From Flagellimonas hymeniacidonis (GTDB lineage Bacteria; Bacteroidota; Bacteroidia; Flavobacteriales; Flavobacteriaceae), in NCBI RefSeq assembly GCF_008040165.1, contig NZ_VRUR01000002.1:496001-560000 (forward strand): a DNA stretch of 64,000 nt, in the 5' to 3' direction. Below the pieces are notes generated by a model, which worked only from the letters and a program-made list of their open reading frames with translations, searched no databases and was not told the DNA's origin. This document shows, in pieces, positions 24,670-34,190 of the stretch. Each line of letters opens with the position of its first letter. Within the stretch, counting starts at the first letter, position 1. Both the position numbers and the translations under genes were made by a program.

Positions 24670-26874
24670 TTAAATTCTGGATACTTTGTCAATCCCCTCC
24701 ACTTGCTTCAAATTATTGATCAGCTTTTTTAGAATATTGTTGTTTTTCACAACTAGGGTTATTTTACCCGTGAACGTGCCTCCATCTGCACTAAAATTAA
24801 GATTTCGCATGTTCACATGCATGTTGTCCGAGATAATATTAGTGATATCGTTTACCAACCCTAAATTATCTATTCCGGTAATTTGTACGTCTACAGTAAA
24901 TTCTTCCTGTGAGGAATCTATCCACTTGGCGGACATGATCCTGTACGCATAATTGGATTGCAGTGAAATTGCGTTTGGACAATTCTTTTTGTGGACCTTT
25001 ATACCGTCATTTACGCTTACAAAACCAAAAACATCATCACCAGGAATTGGATTGCAACACTGGGACAGTTTATAGGTCAACTTTTCCTCCTCCTTTCCAA
25101 ATACAAGCATATCATATTTGGTAGTGATTTCCTCCTTATTTACCTCCTTTGGGGTAGGGTTTCTTCGGATTCTATTTTTAAAGAAATTAAGAAAGGCATT
25201 GTGGTACGAAGAGGCAAAATCCTTGATTCGCTCATTGTCTATGACCCCAATTCCTACACGATAGAATAAATCCAAGCTGGTTTTCAGCTTAAAGAAAATG
25301 ACCAGTTTATTAATGGTATCCTCGTTAAGCGTTATTTTTTGGGATTTTAGCTTCCTACGGAGAATTTCTTTTCCGTCTGTTGCAATATTTTTCTTCTCCT
25401 CACTAAGTGAAGATTTTATTTTGGACCTTGCCCTGGCAGTTTGGGCATAATCCAACCAACTTTGATTGGGTTTGGCACTTTCGGAGGTAATAATTTCTAC
25501 CTGATCACCACTGTGCAATTCGGATCCTAAGGGTACCAACTTCCCATTTACTCTGGCACCTCTGGTTTTCATACCCACTTCGGTATGAATGTGAAATGCA
25601 AAATCCAGAGGAGTTGCTCCTTTTGGCATTGATTTTAATTCACCCTTTGGCGTAAATACAAAAATCTCCTTGGAATACAGGTTAAGCTTAAATTCCTCTA
25701 CAAAATCTACAGCATTATTATTGGATGTTTCCAGAGCTTCCTGTAAACGATTTAACCAATCCTCAATACCTTGTTCTTTTTGCTCTCCGTGCTTGTATTT
25801 AAAATGGGCTGCATAGCCTTTTTCTGCAATTTCATGCATTCGCTCACTTCTAATCTGTACTTCTACCCATTTTCCTTTGGGTCCCATAACAGTGATGTGA
25901 AGTGCCTCATATCCTGTAGACTTTGGTGAGGTAATCCAATCACGCAGACGAATTGGATTAGGGGTAAAGTGATCCGTTACAATAGAGTAAATCTTCCATG
26001 CTAAAAACTTCTCGTTCTTTCTGTCCGATTTATAGATGATTCTAATGGCAAACTTGTCGTAGACTTCATCAAAAGAAACATTTTGGGCTTTCATCTTTCT
26101 ACGGATGGAAAAAGTGGACTTCATCCGACCCTTTATATCGTAATTCAACCCTTCCTTATCCAAGGAGTTTCTGATGACATTGGAAAAGTCTTCAATGTAT
26201 GCCAACTGTTCTTCCTCGGTATCTTCAATTTTGGCTTGAATGTCTTGATAAACTTCAGGTTCCGTGTATTTTAAACTGAGGTCTTCTAAATGGGTTTTGA
26301 TGTTATATAATCCGATTCTATGCGCAAGAGGGGCGTAGATATAAAGCGTTTCTGATGCAATTTTCACCTGCTTGTGCTCTGGCATGGCATCCATGGTAAG
26401 CATATTGTGGTAACGGTCCGCTATTTTTATAATGATTACCCTAACATCATCATGCAATGTCAGCAACATTTTTCTGAAGTTTTCAGCTTGCTGACTGATG
26501 TCCTTGTCTTTTTTAAGGTGTGCAATTTTGGTTAGTCCGTCCACAATACGGGCAACACTTTCACCAAACATGCGCTCTATATCATCCAAAGTATAGGCTG
26601 TATCCTCGACCACATCATGGAGGAGGGCAGAGGCAATGGAAACAGCGTCCAAACCTATCTTGGAAGCCACAATTTTTGCTACGGCAATGGGATGAAAAAT
26701 ATAAGCTTCGCCAGATTTACGGCGTTGATCTTTATGTGCATCTACGGCTACATCAAAAGCAGAGCGTATCAACTTCTTGTCCTCTTTGGTCAAGGTTTGA
26801 TAGCTTATACGAAGCAATTCTTTATACTGCTTCGCAATCTCTTTATTCTCTTTTTCAATAGCAGCCTCCGTCAT
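24670..26874 (-). CDS. bifunctional (p)ppGpp synthetase/hydrolase
   Basis: A 734-residue stringent-response enzyme of the long RelA/SpoT type. Domain order: HD hydrolase (about 25-185; HPIAVAKIVA, ALLHDVVEDT, with the metal residues of active hydrolases), synthetase (about 230-360; FAIRIIYK and TGYEALHITVMG), TGS (about 390-455; VFTPKGELKSMPKGATPLDF), a helical/zinc-finger-like part (CCNPIPGDDVFGF), and a C-terminal ACT domain (EFTVDVQITGIDNLGLVNDI). Both activities appear intact, so it probably both makes and degrades the alarmone. It heads the fur-purA unit. Confidence 0.95.
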   Translation of the reverse strand: MTEAAIEKENKEIAKQYKELLRISYQTLTKEDKKLIRSAFDVAVDAHKDQRRKSGEAYIFHPIAVAKIVASKIGLDAVSIASALLHDVVEDTAYTLDDIERMFGESVARIVDGLTKIAHLKKDKDISQQAENFRKMLLTLHDDVRVIIIKIADRYHNMLTMDAMPEHKQVKIASETLYIYAPLAHRIGLYNIKTHLEDLSLKYTEPEVYQDIQAKIEDTEEEQLAYIEDFSNVIRNSLDKEGLNYDIKGRMKSTFSIRRKMKAQNVSFDEVYDKFAIRIIYKSDRKNEKFLAWKIYSIVTDHFTPNPIRLRDWITSPKSTGYEALHITVMGPKGKWVEVQIRSERMHEIAEKGYAAHFKYKHGEQKEQGIEDWLNRLQEALETSNNNAVDFVEEFKLNLYSKEIFVFTPKGELKSMPKGATPLDFAFHIHTEVGMKTRGARVNGKLVPLGSELHSGDQVEIITSESAKPNQSWLDYAQTARARSKIKSSLSEEKKNIATDGKEILRRKLKSQKITLNEDTINKLVIFFKLKTSLDLFYRVGIGVIDNERIKDFASSYHNAFLNFFKNRIRRNPTPKEVNKEEITTKYDMLVFGKEEEKLTYKLSQCCNPIPGDDVFGFVSVNDGIKVHKKNCPNAISLQSNYAYRIMSAKWIDSSQEEFTVDVQITGIDNLGLVNDITNIISDNMHVNMRNLNFSADGGTFTGKITLVVKNNNILKKLINNLKQVEGIDKVSRI

Positions 26875-26918
26875 AGTATATTAAAATTACCACAATCTTT
26901 AATGGTTACCAACAAAAA

Positions 26919-28151
26919 TTATGCCTTTAAGTTCCTAATGCGCTCAACTAGAGGAGGATGGGAGTAGTGTACAAAAACATAGGCTGGGTGCGGAGTTAGA
27001 TTGCTCAAATTGTTTTTGGACAGCTTTTTTAAGGACGAGACCAAAGGCATTGCCGCAAAGGTCTTCTTTGCATAATCATCTGCCTGAAATTCAAATTTTC
27101 TGGACAAATAATTCATTGCAAGTCCAGTGACTTCAGAAATAGGGCTGTAGAGCAATGCAAAGCCAATAAGTCCTGCATGAAAACTAGGTATTGAAACTCC
27201 TATTGCCAACGAAATGTCCGGATTGTTGATAAAGAGCGAAAGGATAAAAAGGGTGAATCCTGTTAACCCCAATGAAACAAACAAATTAACGACAATATGC
27301 TTTCGTTTATAATGTCCCACTTCATGTGCCAAAACGGCCACAATTTCCTCTTCATTTAAATCATTGATTAAAGTGTCAAACAAGGTGATTCGCTTTTCCT
27401 TCCCGAATCCAGAAAAGTAAGCGTTTGCTTTTGTTGATCTTTTTGATCCATCAATCACAAAAATATTTTTAAGTTCAAACCCTACATTTTTGGCATACCT
27501 TTCAATAGCAGTTTTTAGGCTTCCTTCTGATAATGGGGTTTGTTTATTGAACAATGGGACTATGAGTCGGCTGTAGAATAGATTCATGAATAAAATAACG
27601 GAACCAATCAAAATCCAGGTATAGATCCAAAAATTAGCTCCTGTCCATTGATAAAAAAGTATGAATAAAGACAGCACGACACCCCCAAATACTATGGAAA
27701 GCAACCCTCCTTTAATTTTATCTAAGAAGAACAGTTTTTTGGTGGTTTTATTAAAACCGTATTGTTCTTCAATAACAAATGTTTGATAGTAGGAAAATGG
27801 TGTTCCTAAAATAGTACTGCCCAACATTATAAAGCCGAAGAACACTAAAGCCATAGGTATGGTGCTCTCTGTTATTGATCGAGTGATTGTGTCAATCCAT
27901 TCAAATCCTCCGAAAAACAAAAAACAAAGAGTTAACAGCAGGGAAAATCCATCAGAAAACAAACCAAATTGATAGTTTGCCTTTTTGTATTGCTGGGATT
28001 TTTGATATTCTGTATCATCAAAAACATCATTCAATTCTGCAGGAACGTTGGATTTAAAACGCTTTGCATTGAGGTATTCCAACAGTTGATGAATCAAATA
28101 CTGAACTACTAAGATGATAATGATGATGTAGAAGAGCGTAGTTTTTTCCAT
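26919..28151 (-). CDS. M48 family zinc metalloprotease (Ste24-like)
   Basis: A 410-residue integral-membrane protease. About seven membrane segments fill the protein. The zinc motif is HEVGH in VLAHEVGHYKRKHI (near residue 275), and the third ligand is the glutamate in RKFEFQADDYA. This matches CAAX-protease/Ste24 homologues, which handle misfolded or lipid-linked membrane proteins; the bacterial substrate is unknown. It follows the rRNA methyltransferase gene by 3 bases, so the two are probably co-translated. Confidence 0.92.
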   Translation of the reverse strand: MEKTTLFYIIIIILVVQYLIHQLLEYLNAKRFKSNVPAELNDVFDDTEYQKSQQYKKANYQFGLFSDGFSLLLTLCFLFFGGFEWIDTITRSITESTIPMALVFFGFIMLGSTILGTPFSYYQTFVIEEQYGFNKTTKKLFFLDKIKGGLLSIVFGGVVLSLFILFYQWTGANFWIYTWILIGSVILFMNLFYSRLIVPLFNKQTPLSEGSLKTAIERYAKNVGFELKNIFVIDGSKRSTKANAYFSGFGKEKRITLFDTLINDLNEEEIVAVLAHEVGHYKRKHIVVNLFVSLGLTGFTLFILSLFINNPDISLAIGVSIPSFHAGLIGFALLYSPISEVTGLAMNYLSRKFEFQADDYAKKTFAAMPLVSSLKKLSKNNLSNLTPHPAYVFVHYSHPPLVERIRNLKA

Positions 28152-28154
28152 AGG

Positions 28155-28958
28155 CTATAATCCGCGTTGCCGCTTTGCTTCAAATATAAGTATTGCGGCG
28201 GATACCGAAACGTTCATTGAATCTATTTCACCCTGCATCGGGATAATTAGGTTTTGGTCGGAACTTTTAAGCCAAGCTTCTGATAATCCTGTGGCTTCCG
28301 TACCCACCACTATGGCAGTGGCGCCTTCAAAATTGCAATCCACGTAGTTTTTGGAGGCGGTAAGGGCAGCACCAAAGATTTGAACCTGATTTGACTTAAG
28401 AAATTGGATAATATCCTCAGTAGTACCAACCCCGATTTGATTGGTAAACACACAACCTACACTGGAACGAATAATGTTTGGGTTATAAAGATCAGATTTT
28501 GGATTTGCAATCAACACAGCATCTATGGCAGCAGCATCCGCTGTTCGTAGAAGCGCACCAATGTTCCCTGGTTTTTCTGGTGCTTCGGCTACTAAAATCA
28601 AAGGGGTCTGATTCTTAAATTGAATTTTTTCCAGGGAATGGGTTTTGCTTTTGGCTATGGCCAAAATACCCTCAGTTGTGCCTCTATGCGCTATTTTTTC
28701 ATAAACAGCTTTGGATATTTGAATGATTTCAGGATTTCCATACTGGGCAAAAGCAATATTGTTTGGAGTTGGTGATATCTCAGGACAAATAAGAATAGTC
28801 TGAATTTGATAACCTCCTTTTTGAGTCAGTTCAAGTTCACGTTGCCCTTCCACAATAAAAAGTCCAGTTTTTATACGTTCCCTAGACTTTTCTTTTAGCA
28901 GCAATATCTTTTTAACCAACGGGTTTTGGACACTGCTGATTTCTTTGGGTTCCTTCAC
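28155..28958 (-). CDS. TrmH/SpoU-family RNA 2'-O-methyltransferase
   Basis: A 267-residue SPOUT methyltransferase that probably modifies 23S rRNA ribose. The N-terminal substrate domain (1-100) starts SVQNPLVKKILLLKEKSR. The knotted catalytic domain has all three motifs: PGNIGALLRTADA, VVGTEATGLSEAW, and IPMQGEIDSMNVSVSAAI. Start codon is GTG at 28958; no closer ATG exists. A TATTTTTG -7 element at 28963-28970 leaves only 4 bases before the start, consistent with a very short or absent leader. It is divergent from the lipoprotein gene at 29025. Confidence 0.92.
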   Translation of the reverse strand: MKEPKEISSVQNPLVKKILLLKEKSRERIKTGLFIVEGQRELELTQKGGYQIQTILICPEISPTPNNIAFAQYGNPEIIQISKAVYEKIAHRGTTEGILAIAKSKTHSLEKIQFKNQTPLILVAEAPEKPGNIGALLRTADAAAIDAVLIANPKSDLYNPNIIRSSVGCVFTNQIGVGTTEDIIQFLKSNQVQIFGAALTASKNYVDCNFEGATAIVVGTEATGLSEAWLKSSDQNLIIPMQGEIDSMNVSVSAAILIFEAKRQRGL

Positions 28959-29024
28959 AGACCAAAAATACGTATTCTTGTAATCTTAAAAAGGTAATCT
29001 CGACAAAACGACAAACAAACAACA

Positions 29025-29828
29025 ATGAAAAAAACAACCATCATTTTTCTATTACTAGCAATTGGTGCATGTAAACCAAGTGCTAAAAAAGAGGAGATTA
29101 AAGAGAATATTCAAGAAGAAACCGTTGTGCCTGAAAAGAAATTTCCAGAGAAACTTGTGAAGGTTTTTGATGCACATGGTGGATTGGAAACATGGAAGAG
29201 TAAGCGGACTTTGGTATATGAGATGCCAAAACCTGATTTTACCGAGACGCATACTATTGATTTATGGTCTAGAATGGATAGGGTAGATTCCGAGCAGTTT
29301 GCATTAGGGTCCGAAGGAGAAAAAGTTTGGTTATCCGATGCTGAAGGTAACTACAAGGGAGACGCTGGATTTTATCACAATTTGATGTTCTATTTTTATG
29401 CCATGCCTTTTGTTTTGGCGGACGACGGTATTATTTATAGCGAAACGGATGATTTGGAATATGATGGACAAACCTATCCAGGTATTCGTATTGCATATGA
29501 ATCGGGAGTCGGTACTTCTTCAAAGGATGAGTATTTTATTCATTATGATACTGCAACTGGACAAATGGCATGGTTGGGCTACACCGTAACGTACAGAACT
29601 GGAGAAAAATCAGAAACGGTTAAGTGGATTAGATATGATGACTGGCAGACTATTGATGGTCTGGTTTTACCAAAATCAATTACTTGGTATAATTTTGAGG
29701 GAAGTAAAATTTTAGATGCAAGAAGTACTGTTCCATTTGAAAATGTTTCGCTTAGTGAAACTTCAAATTCAGATGAATTTTATGCCAAACCTGAAGGTGC
29801 GGAGTATGTTGAGGTGAAAAAGAATTAG
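29025..29828 (+). CDS. lipoprotein of DUF6503 type
   Basis: A 267-residue exported lipoprotein: lipobox LLAIGAC puts the lipidated cysteine at residue 16. The mature part is beta-rich with repeated W-containing strands (RLxxWSRMDRVD, TIDGLVLPKSITWYNF), matching the DUF6503 group I recall from Flavobacteriaceae (moderately sure). The role is unknown; such proteins may resemble outer-membrane lipoprotein carriers. The gene stands alone between the divergent methyltransferase and a strong bidirectional terminator. Confidence 0.82.
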   Translation: MKKTTIIFLLLAIGACKPSAKKEEIKENIQEETVVPEKKFPEKLVKVFDAHGGLETWKSKRTLVYEMPKPDFTETHTIDLWSRMDRVDSEQFALGSEGEKVWLSDAEGNYKGDAGFYHNLMFYFYAMPFVLADDGIIYSETDDLEYDGQTYPGIRIAYESGVGTSSKDEYFIHYDTATGQMAWLGYTVTYRTGEKSETVKWIRYDDWQTIDGLVLPKSITWYNFEGSKILDARSTVPFENVSLSETSNSDEFYAKPEGAEYVEVKKN

Positions 29829-29844
29829 GAAAAAAATCTAGTAT

Positions 29845-29886
29845 AACAAGCGCGGCGGTCCATGGACCGCCGCGCTTGTTTTATTT
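29845..29886. terminator. 36-bp perfect palindrome, bidirectional terminator
   Basis: Bases 29845-29880 are a perfect inverted repeat of two 18-base arms with no loop (AACAAGCGCGGCGGTCCA and its complement). It is flanked by A-rich sequence on the left and TTATTTT on the right. It sits exactly between the convergent lipoprotein and amidohydrolase genes; the last base pair touches the amidohydrolase stop codon. It is much more GC-rich than its surroundings. Confidence 0.85.
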
Positions 29887-31173
29887 TCCTTCGTATTTTT
29901 TGGAATAACGTTTCCAAAGTTTCGTTTGGTGGGTTTCCAAGGAAATATCCCGTCCGTCTATAAATGCTTTGGATAATTGATTGGTCCGCATATCCAATGC
30001 ATCCCCTTCAGAAATAAATAAGGTCGCGCTTTTACCTACTTCCAGTGTTCCATAATCAGTATCAATTCCTAAGATTTTGGCCGTATTGCCGGTTAGCAAT
30101 TGCAACGCTTTTTCTTTATCCAAGCCTTGTGCTACAACCTGACCTGCATAAAAGGGCAGATTTCTGGTTTGAAAATTGGAAGCTGAAGCATTTTGCAAGC
30201 CTACCAACACACCTGAATCCATTAATAGTTTTGGAAGCTTATAAGTGAAATCATAATCATCGTCATCAAAAGTAGGGAGGGAGTGGGTAAAATTTACCAG
30301 AACTGGAATATTATGCTTTTTTAAGTAATCTGCTATTTTATGGGCATGATATCCTCCTACCAAAACCATTTTTTCCGCACCTGATGCTTTTGCACTTGCA
30401 ATCCCATCCATCATTTCCTTTTCTCCGTTCGCATAGATGTACAACCGCTTGCTTCCATCAAAAACACCTTGCATCGCTGCAAAGGCGGCATTATGCTTTG
30501 TCGCGTTGCTCTTACCATAAGCATGAGCATTCTGCATAAAGGTTTTTACTTCATTTACCTGCTTTTGATAATTCTTGTTGGGAATGAAACCATTAGGTTC
30601 TCCCATCCACCATCTGCCTTTTCTAAAAATAGCGGGCCAATTCAAATGAATTCCATCATCCAATTTTATGGCTGCATCTTCCCAGTTCCATGCATCAAAT
30701 TGTACAATGGATGAGGTTCCGGAAATTCTTCCCCCTTTAGGTGTCACTTGTCCAAGCAAAACTCCATTGGGACGCATGCTTTCTACAACCTTTGATTCGG
30801 CATTATAGGCAATAATACTTCTAATATGGGGAATGATATCTCCAATTTCATCTTGATCATTACTGGCCCTAACAGCATTTACCTCTATAAGACCTAACGA
30901 TTTTCCAGGGGCGATAAAACCGGGATAAATATGTTTGCCAGTACCATTAATGGTCTCGCCTTTGGCAGTAATCTCTGGACCACCTAATGCAGTTATTTTT
31001 CCATTCTCAAAAACTAAAGTGCAGTTTTCTTTAACGGTACCATCACCAATATGTGCAGTGGCTCCTGTAATGGTTATTGCTTCACTCTGAGTGGGAGCTG
31101 GTGTCTGTTGGGCAAATGCAATAAAACTGCATAGTAGCCCAAGAATTGTAAATATGGATGTTACTTTTTTCAT
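29881..31173 (-). CDS. exported amidohydrolase-like protein, metal motif degenerate
   Basis: A 430-residue protein with signal peptide (residues 1-21) and the amidohydrolase beta-sandwich parts at both ends (GDGTVKENCTLVFENGKITALGG and GTLEVGKSATLFISEGDALD). Where active family members carry an HxH metal pair after YPGFID, this protein has YPGFIAPGKSLGLI, so that site is lost. The mid-region keeps histidines (VGGYHAHKIADY, FTHSLPTF). It probably is not a conventional metal-dependent hydrolase, although other ligands could substitute. It is co-transcribed with the larger amidohydrolase gene (10-base gap). Confidence 0.85.
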   Translation of the reverse strand: MKKVTSIFTILGLLCSFIAFAQQTPAPTQSEAITITGATAHIGDGTVKENCTLVFENGKITALGGPEITAKGETINGTGKHIYPGFIAPGKSLGLIEVNAVRASNDQDEIGDIIPHIRSIIAYNAESKVVESMRPNGVLLGQVTPKGGRISGTSSIVQFDAWNWEDAAIKLDDGIHLNWPAIFRKGRWWMGEPNGFIPNKNYQKQVNEVKTFMQNAHAYGKSNATKHNAAFAAMQGVFDGSKRLYIYANGEKEMMDGIASAKASGAEKMVLVGGYHAHKIADYLKKHNIPVLVNFTHSLPTFDDDDYDFTYKLPKLLMDSGVLVGLQNASASNFQTRNLPFYAGQVVAQGLDKEKALQLLTGNTAKILGIDTDYGTLEVGKSATLFISEGDALDMRTNQLSKAFIDGRDISLETHQTKLWKRYSKKYEGK

Positions 31174-31183
31174 GTTTTAGTTT

Positions 31184-34126
31184 TTAAAGGCTTTCGCAGT
31201 GGAACCTACTTTTTTTGTTCTGTTTTGGATCTTGCATTTTTTTACCGCTCTCTTTTTCATTTAACATCATGTTAATGAGTTGACTACGTTCTTGTCTTAC
31301 GGCTTCTCGTAATGCCTTGTCTTTTTCTAAATCGAAATAAACAGCACCTTCAATTATAGTTTTTTCAGCTTTGGCATAAACAGAAAGCGGATGATTGTTC
31401 CATAGAACTAGGTCAGCATCTTTGCCTACTTCGATGCTTCCTACCCTATGATCAATATGCAAAAGCTTTGCAGGGTTTAGCGTCACTGTTTTCCAGGCTT
31501 CTATTTCTGACATGCCGCCGTATTTTACTGTTTTTGCCGCCTCTTGGTTTAATCTTCGTGACATTTCTGCATCATCACTGTTGATGGCTACGGTGACCCC
31601 TTGGCTTGCCATAATGGCTGCGTTATAGGGGATGGCATCATTTACCTCGTATTTGTACGCCCACCAATCGCTAAAAGTAGAACCACCAACACCATGTGCG
31701 GCCATTTTATCGGCCACTTTGTATCCTTCTAAAATATGGGTGAAGGTATTTACGCGGAAGTTGAATTTCTCCGCTACTTTCATTAGCATATTAATTTCAC
31801 TTTGTACGTAGGAGTGACAGCTTATGAAACGTTCACCATTTAGGATTTCTGCGAGGGTCTCCATCTCTTCATCCATACGGAAAGCTTGGCCGCTTTTCTT
31901 TTTATTGTCGTATTCTTTGGCTCGTTGAAAGTAGTCCACGAAAACCTGTTCCACGCCCATTCGCGTTTGGGGAAAACGGGAAAAACTCTGCCAATTGGAT
32001 TGTTTTACATTTTCACCCAGCGCAAATTTTATAAACTTAGGGGAGTTCTGAAAGATAAGGTCATCAGCACTTTTACCCCATTTTAATCGTAGAATCGCAG
32101 AACGCCCCCCAATAGGATTTGCGGAACCATGCAGCAGTTGAATGGTGGTGACACCTCCGGCCAGGTTACGATAAAGATCCATATCCTTGGAATCAATAAC
32201 ATCGGTCATTTTAACTTCTGCGGAAGAATTATGCCCCGCTTCGTTTACTGCAAGTGCACCAATATGGGAGTGTTCGTCAATGATGCCTGCTGTCAGGTGC
32301 TTGTCGGTTGCATCTACAACTTTGGCATTTCCTGCGCTAAGTTCTTTTCCTATTTTGGCAATCTTGCCATTTTTAACAAGTACATCAGTAGCTTCAATAA
32401 TACTTTCCCCAGTCCACACCGTAGCATTTTTAAAAAGCATGTTTTCTTGGGTAGGGATGGCTTTATAGCCATAACCAACATTAGGGTAGGTAAGAGGCAT
32501 CATCTTGGGAGCATCAGCTACACTATCTTCTTTTGCTTTTGCTTCAAAATTCTTTGTTTTAATGGCTTTTGAAGAAACTTCTTTTCCATTAGGAAGTAGT
32601 ATTTTTCCATTGATATCATCTGAATCTGATGCAATTTGGGCTATTAAGCGATACGCATCTCCTTGCTTATCCGAAAAAGTTACATTGAGCCAGTCACTAG
32701 TATAGGTGATTTTAGCATCGAGCTGCACAGTATCTTTCTTTACTGTTGCTTTTGGTTTATTGTGCTCCCCAGAAAGGGAAATGGAATAGGTACTTCCATT
32801 TACAGCAAGATTGTAATCGCCTCGTACGTCTTTTTGGTCTTTGGAATTGATTACATGTTTTCTGCCTTGCACCCAATTTTCATGAAGCGTGGTTCCTTTT
32901 TCAAAAATATCCCCTGAAGTAATTAAAAAATTGGCCAATCTTCCAGATTGTAAGGTTCCAAGCTGTTGGGATTTCCCCAAAATGGCTGCTGGAGTAGTTG
33001 TTAGAGCTTCTAACGCTTTTGTTCTTGAAAGACCATAGTGGATAGCTTTCATCAATTTTGAGGTGAAATCTGAAGGTGATTTTAGGCCGTGTAAGGTGAG
33101 CGAAAATGTGATAGCATTGTCTTCTAATGCTTTTGGATTGGAAGGTGCCAAGTTCCAATGACGCATATCTTTTAAGGCCACATATTGTGCTTCATGCGGG
33201 TTGGATACATCGTATGCCTTTGGAAAGTTGATGGGAACAATCAATCTGGCATTGGTTGCTTTAATAGCTTGAATGTCTTCATACTCATCCCCACCGGCCA
33301 ATATAGCATACTGAATTCCAAACTGGTCACCTATCTTATCTGCTCTTAAAACATTTCCATTGCTTCCAGCAGCAAAGATTTGCATCATGCCTTTGTTTTC
33401 AATAAGCGCTTCCAGTGCGCGATCTTTAGTATCCACATTTCCTTTCTCGTACCAATCCATATCATAATACAACTGACGCATTAATGCAGTAGCTCCCATT
33501 AAAGAGGTTGGATAAGATTGGTTTTTGGCGATACTTTTTTTGAAGGAGAAATACTGAGCAGATTTATCATTCAATATTCTTTTTGATTCGTTCCCTTGAT
33601 CATTAAGGGTTACCAATACCCCAGTGCCCCTGGCGATTCCATCTTGAATATGGGAATTCACGACTCCAAACCCCACTTTTCGTAGTTCACCGGCTTTTTT
33701 GTCATTGTATGTGAAATTCGAAATGGCATTATTTTCTGGCATAACATGATCGTTCCAATAAAAACCTTCACGGGAAGGGCCGTACTGTGCAGATCTCCCT
33801 TGACTTTTTGACTTCTCAGGTTGTTTTACACCAAAATTGGAGAATACATCAATAAAAGAAGGGTAGATGTATTTCCCTTTCAAATCTTCTATCACAGCAT
33901 TTTTAGGAATACTTATTGTACCCCCAACTTGTACTACTTTACCGTTTTGGATTAGTAGTGTGCCGTTTTCAATGATTTGTGTGGGAGTAACATAAATTTT
34001 CGCGTTGGTAAACGCTGTATAGTTGTTGTTTTTTGTTTTGACACCGTCATTTTTTGGAAAATAATCTTGTGCAAACAAGGAAGCACTACCCAAGAGGAGG
34101 GTTAGTGCAAATAGTTTCATTTTCAT
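31184..34126 (-). CDS. exported double-domain amidohydrolase
   Basis: A 980-residue protein with signal peptide (residues 1-19) and two amidohydrolase-superfamily units. The first (about 35-450) is degenerate: after the sheet it reads YIYPSFIDVFSNFG with no HxH. The second (about 565-960) is intact, with EHSHIG (HxH ligands), CHSYVQSE, THILEGYK and the aspartate in NSDDAEMS, and ends with GSIEVGKDADLVLWNNHPLS. The active half probably hydrolyses an amide or cyclic bond in the periplasm; the substrate is unknown. The adjacent single-domain gene resembles its first half, suggesting duplication or partnership. Confidence 0.88.
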   Translation of the reverse strand: MKMKLFALTLLLGSASLFAQDYFPKNDGVKTKNNNYTAFTNAKIYVTPTQIIENGTLLIQNGKVVQVGGTISIPKNAVIEDLKGKYIYPSFIDVFSNFGVKQPEKSKSQGRSAQYGPSREGFYWNDHVMPENNAISNFTYNDKKAGELRKVGFGVVNSHIQDGIARGTGVLVTLNDQGNESKRILNDKSAQYFSFKKSIAKNQSYPTSLMGATALMRQLYYDMDWYEKGNVDTKDRALEALIENKGMMQIFAAGSNGNVLRADKIGDQFGIQYAILAGGDEYEDIQAIKATNARLIVPINFPKAYDVSNPHEAQYVALKDMRHWNLAPSNPKALEDNAITFSLTLHGLKSPSDFTSKLMKAIHYGLSRTKALEALTTTPAAILGKSQQLGTLQSGRLANFLITSGDIFEKGTTLHENWVQGRKHVINSKDQKDVRGDYNLAVNGSTYSISLSGEHNKPKATVKKDTVQLDAKITYTSDWLNVTFSDKQGDAYRLIAQIASDSDDINGKILLPNGKEVSSKAIKTKNFEAKAKEDSVADAPKMMPLTYPNVGYGYKAIPTQENMLFKNATVWTGESIIEATDVLVKNGKIAKIGKELSAGNAKVVDATDKHLTAGIIDEHSHIGALAVNEAGHNSSAEVKMTDVIDSKDMDLYRNLAGGVTTIQLLHGSANPIGGRSAILRLKWGKSADDLIFQNSPKFIKFALGENVKQSNWQSFSRFPQTRMGVEQVFVDYFQRAKEYDNKKKSGQAFRMDEEMETLAEILNGERFISCHSYVQSEINMLMKVAEKFNFRVNTFTHILEGYKVADKMAAHGVGGSTFSDWWAYKYEVNDAIPYNAAIMASQGVTVAINSDDAEMSRRLNQEAAKTVKYGGMSEIEAWKTVTLNPAKLLHIDHRVGSIEVGKDADLVLWNNHPLSVYAKAEKTIIEGAVYFDLEKDKALREAVRQERSQLINMMLNEKESGKKMQDPKQNKKSRFHCESL

Positions 34127-34190
34127 ATAAAATTAATTGTATTAGTCGCTTTAAAGGTAGCGGAAGTAGCAATACTGTACAAGCTCCATT

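Noticed and set aside
26520..26967. Two long plus-strand frames antisense to the relA/spoT 5' end
   Set aside because: They overlap the HD domain of the (p)ppGpp enzyme and show no family features.
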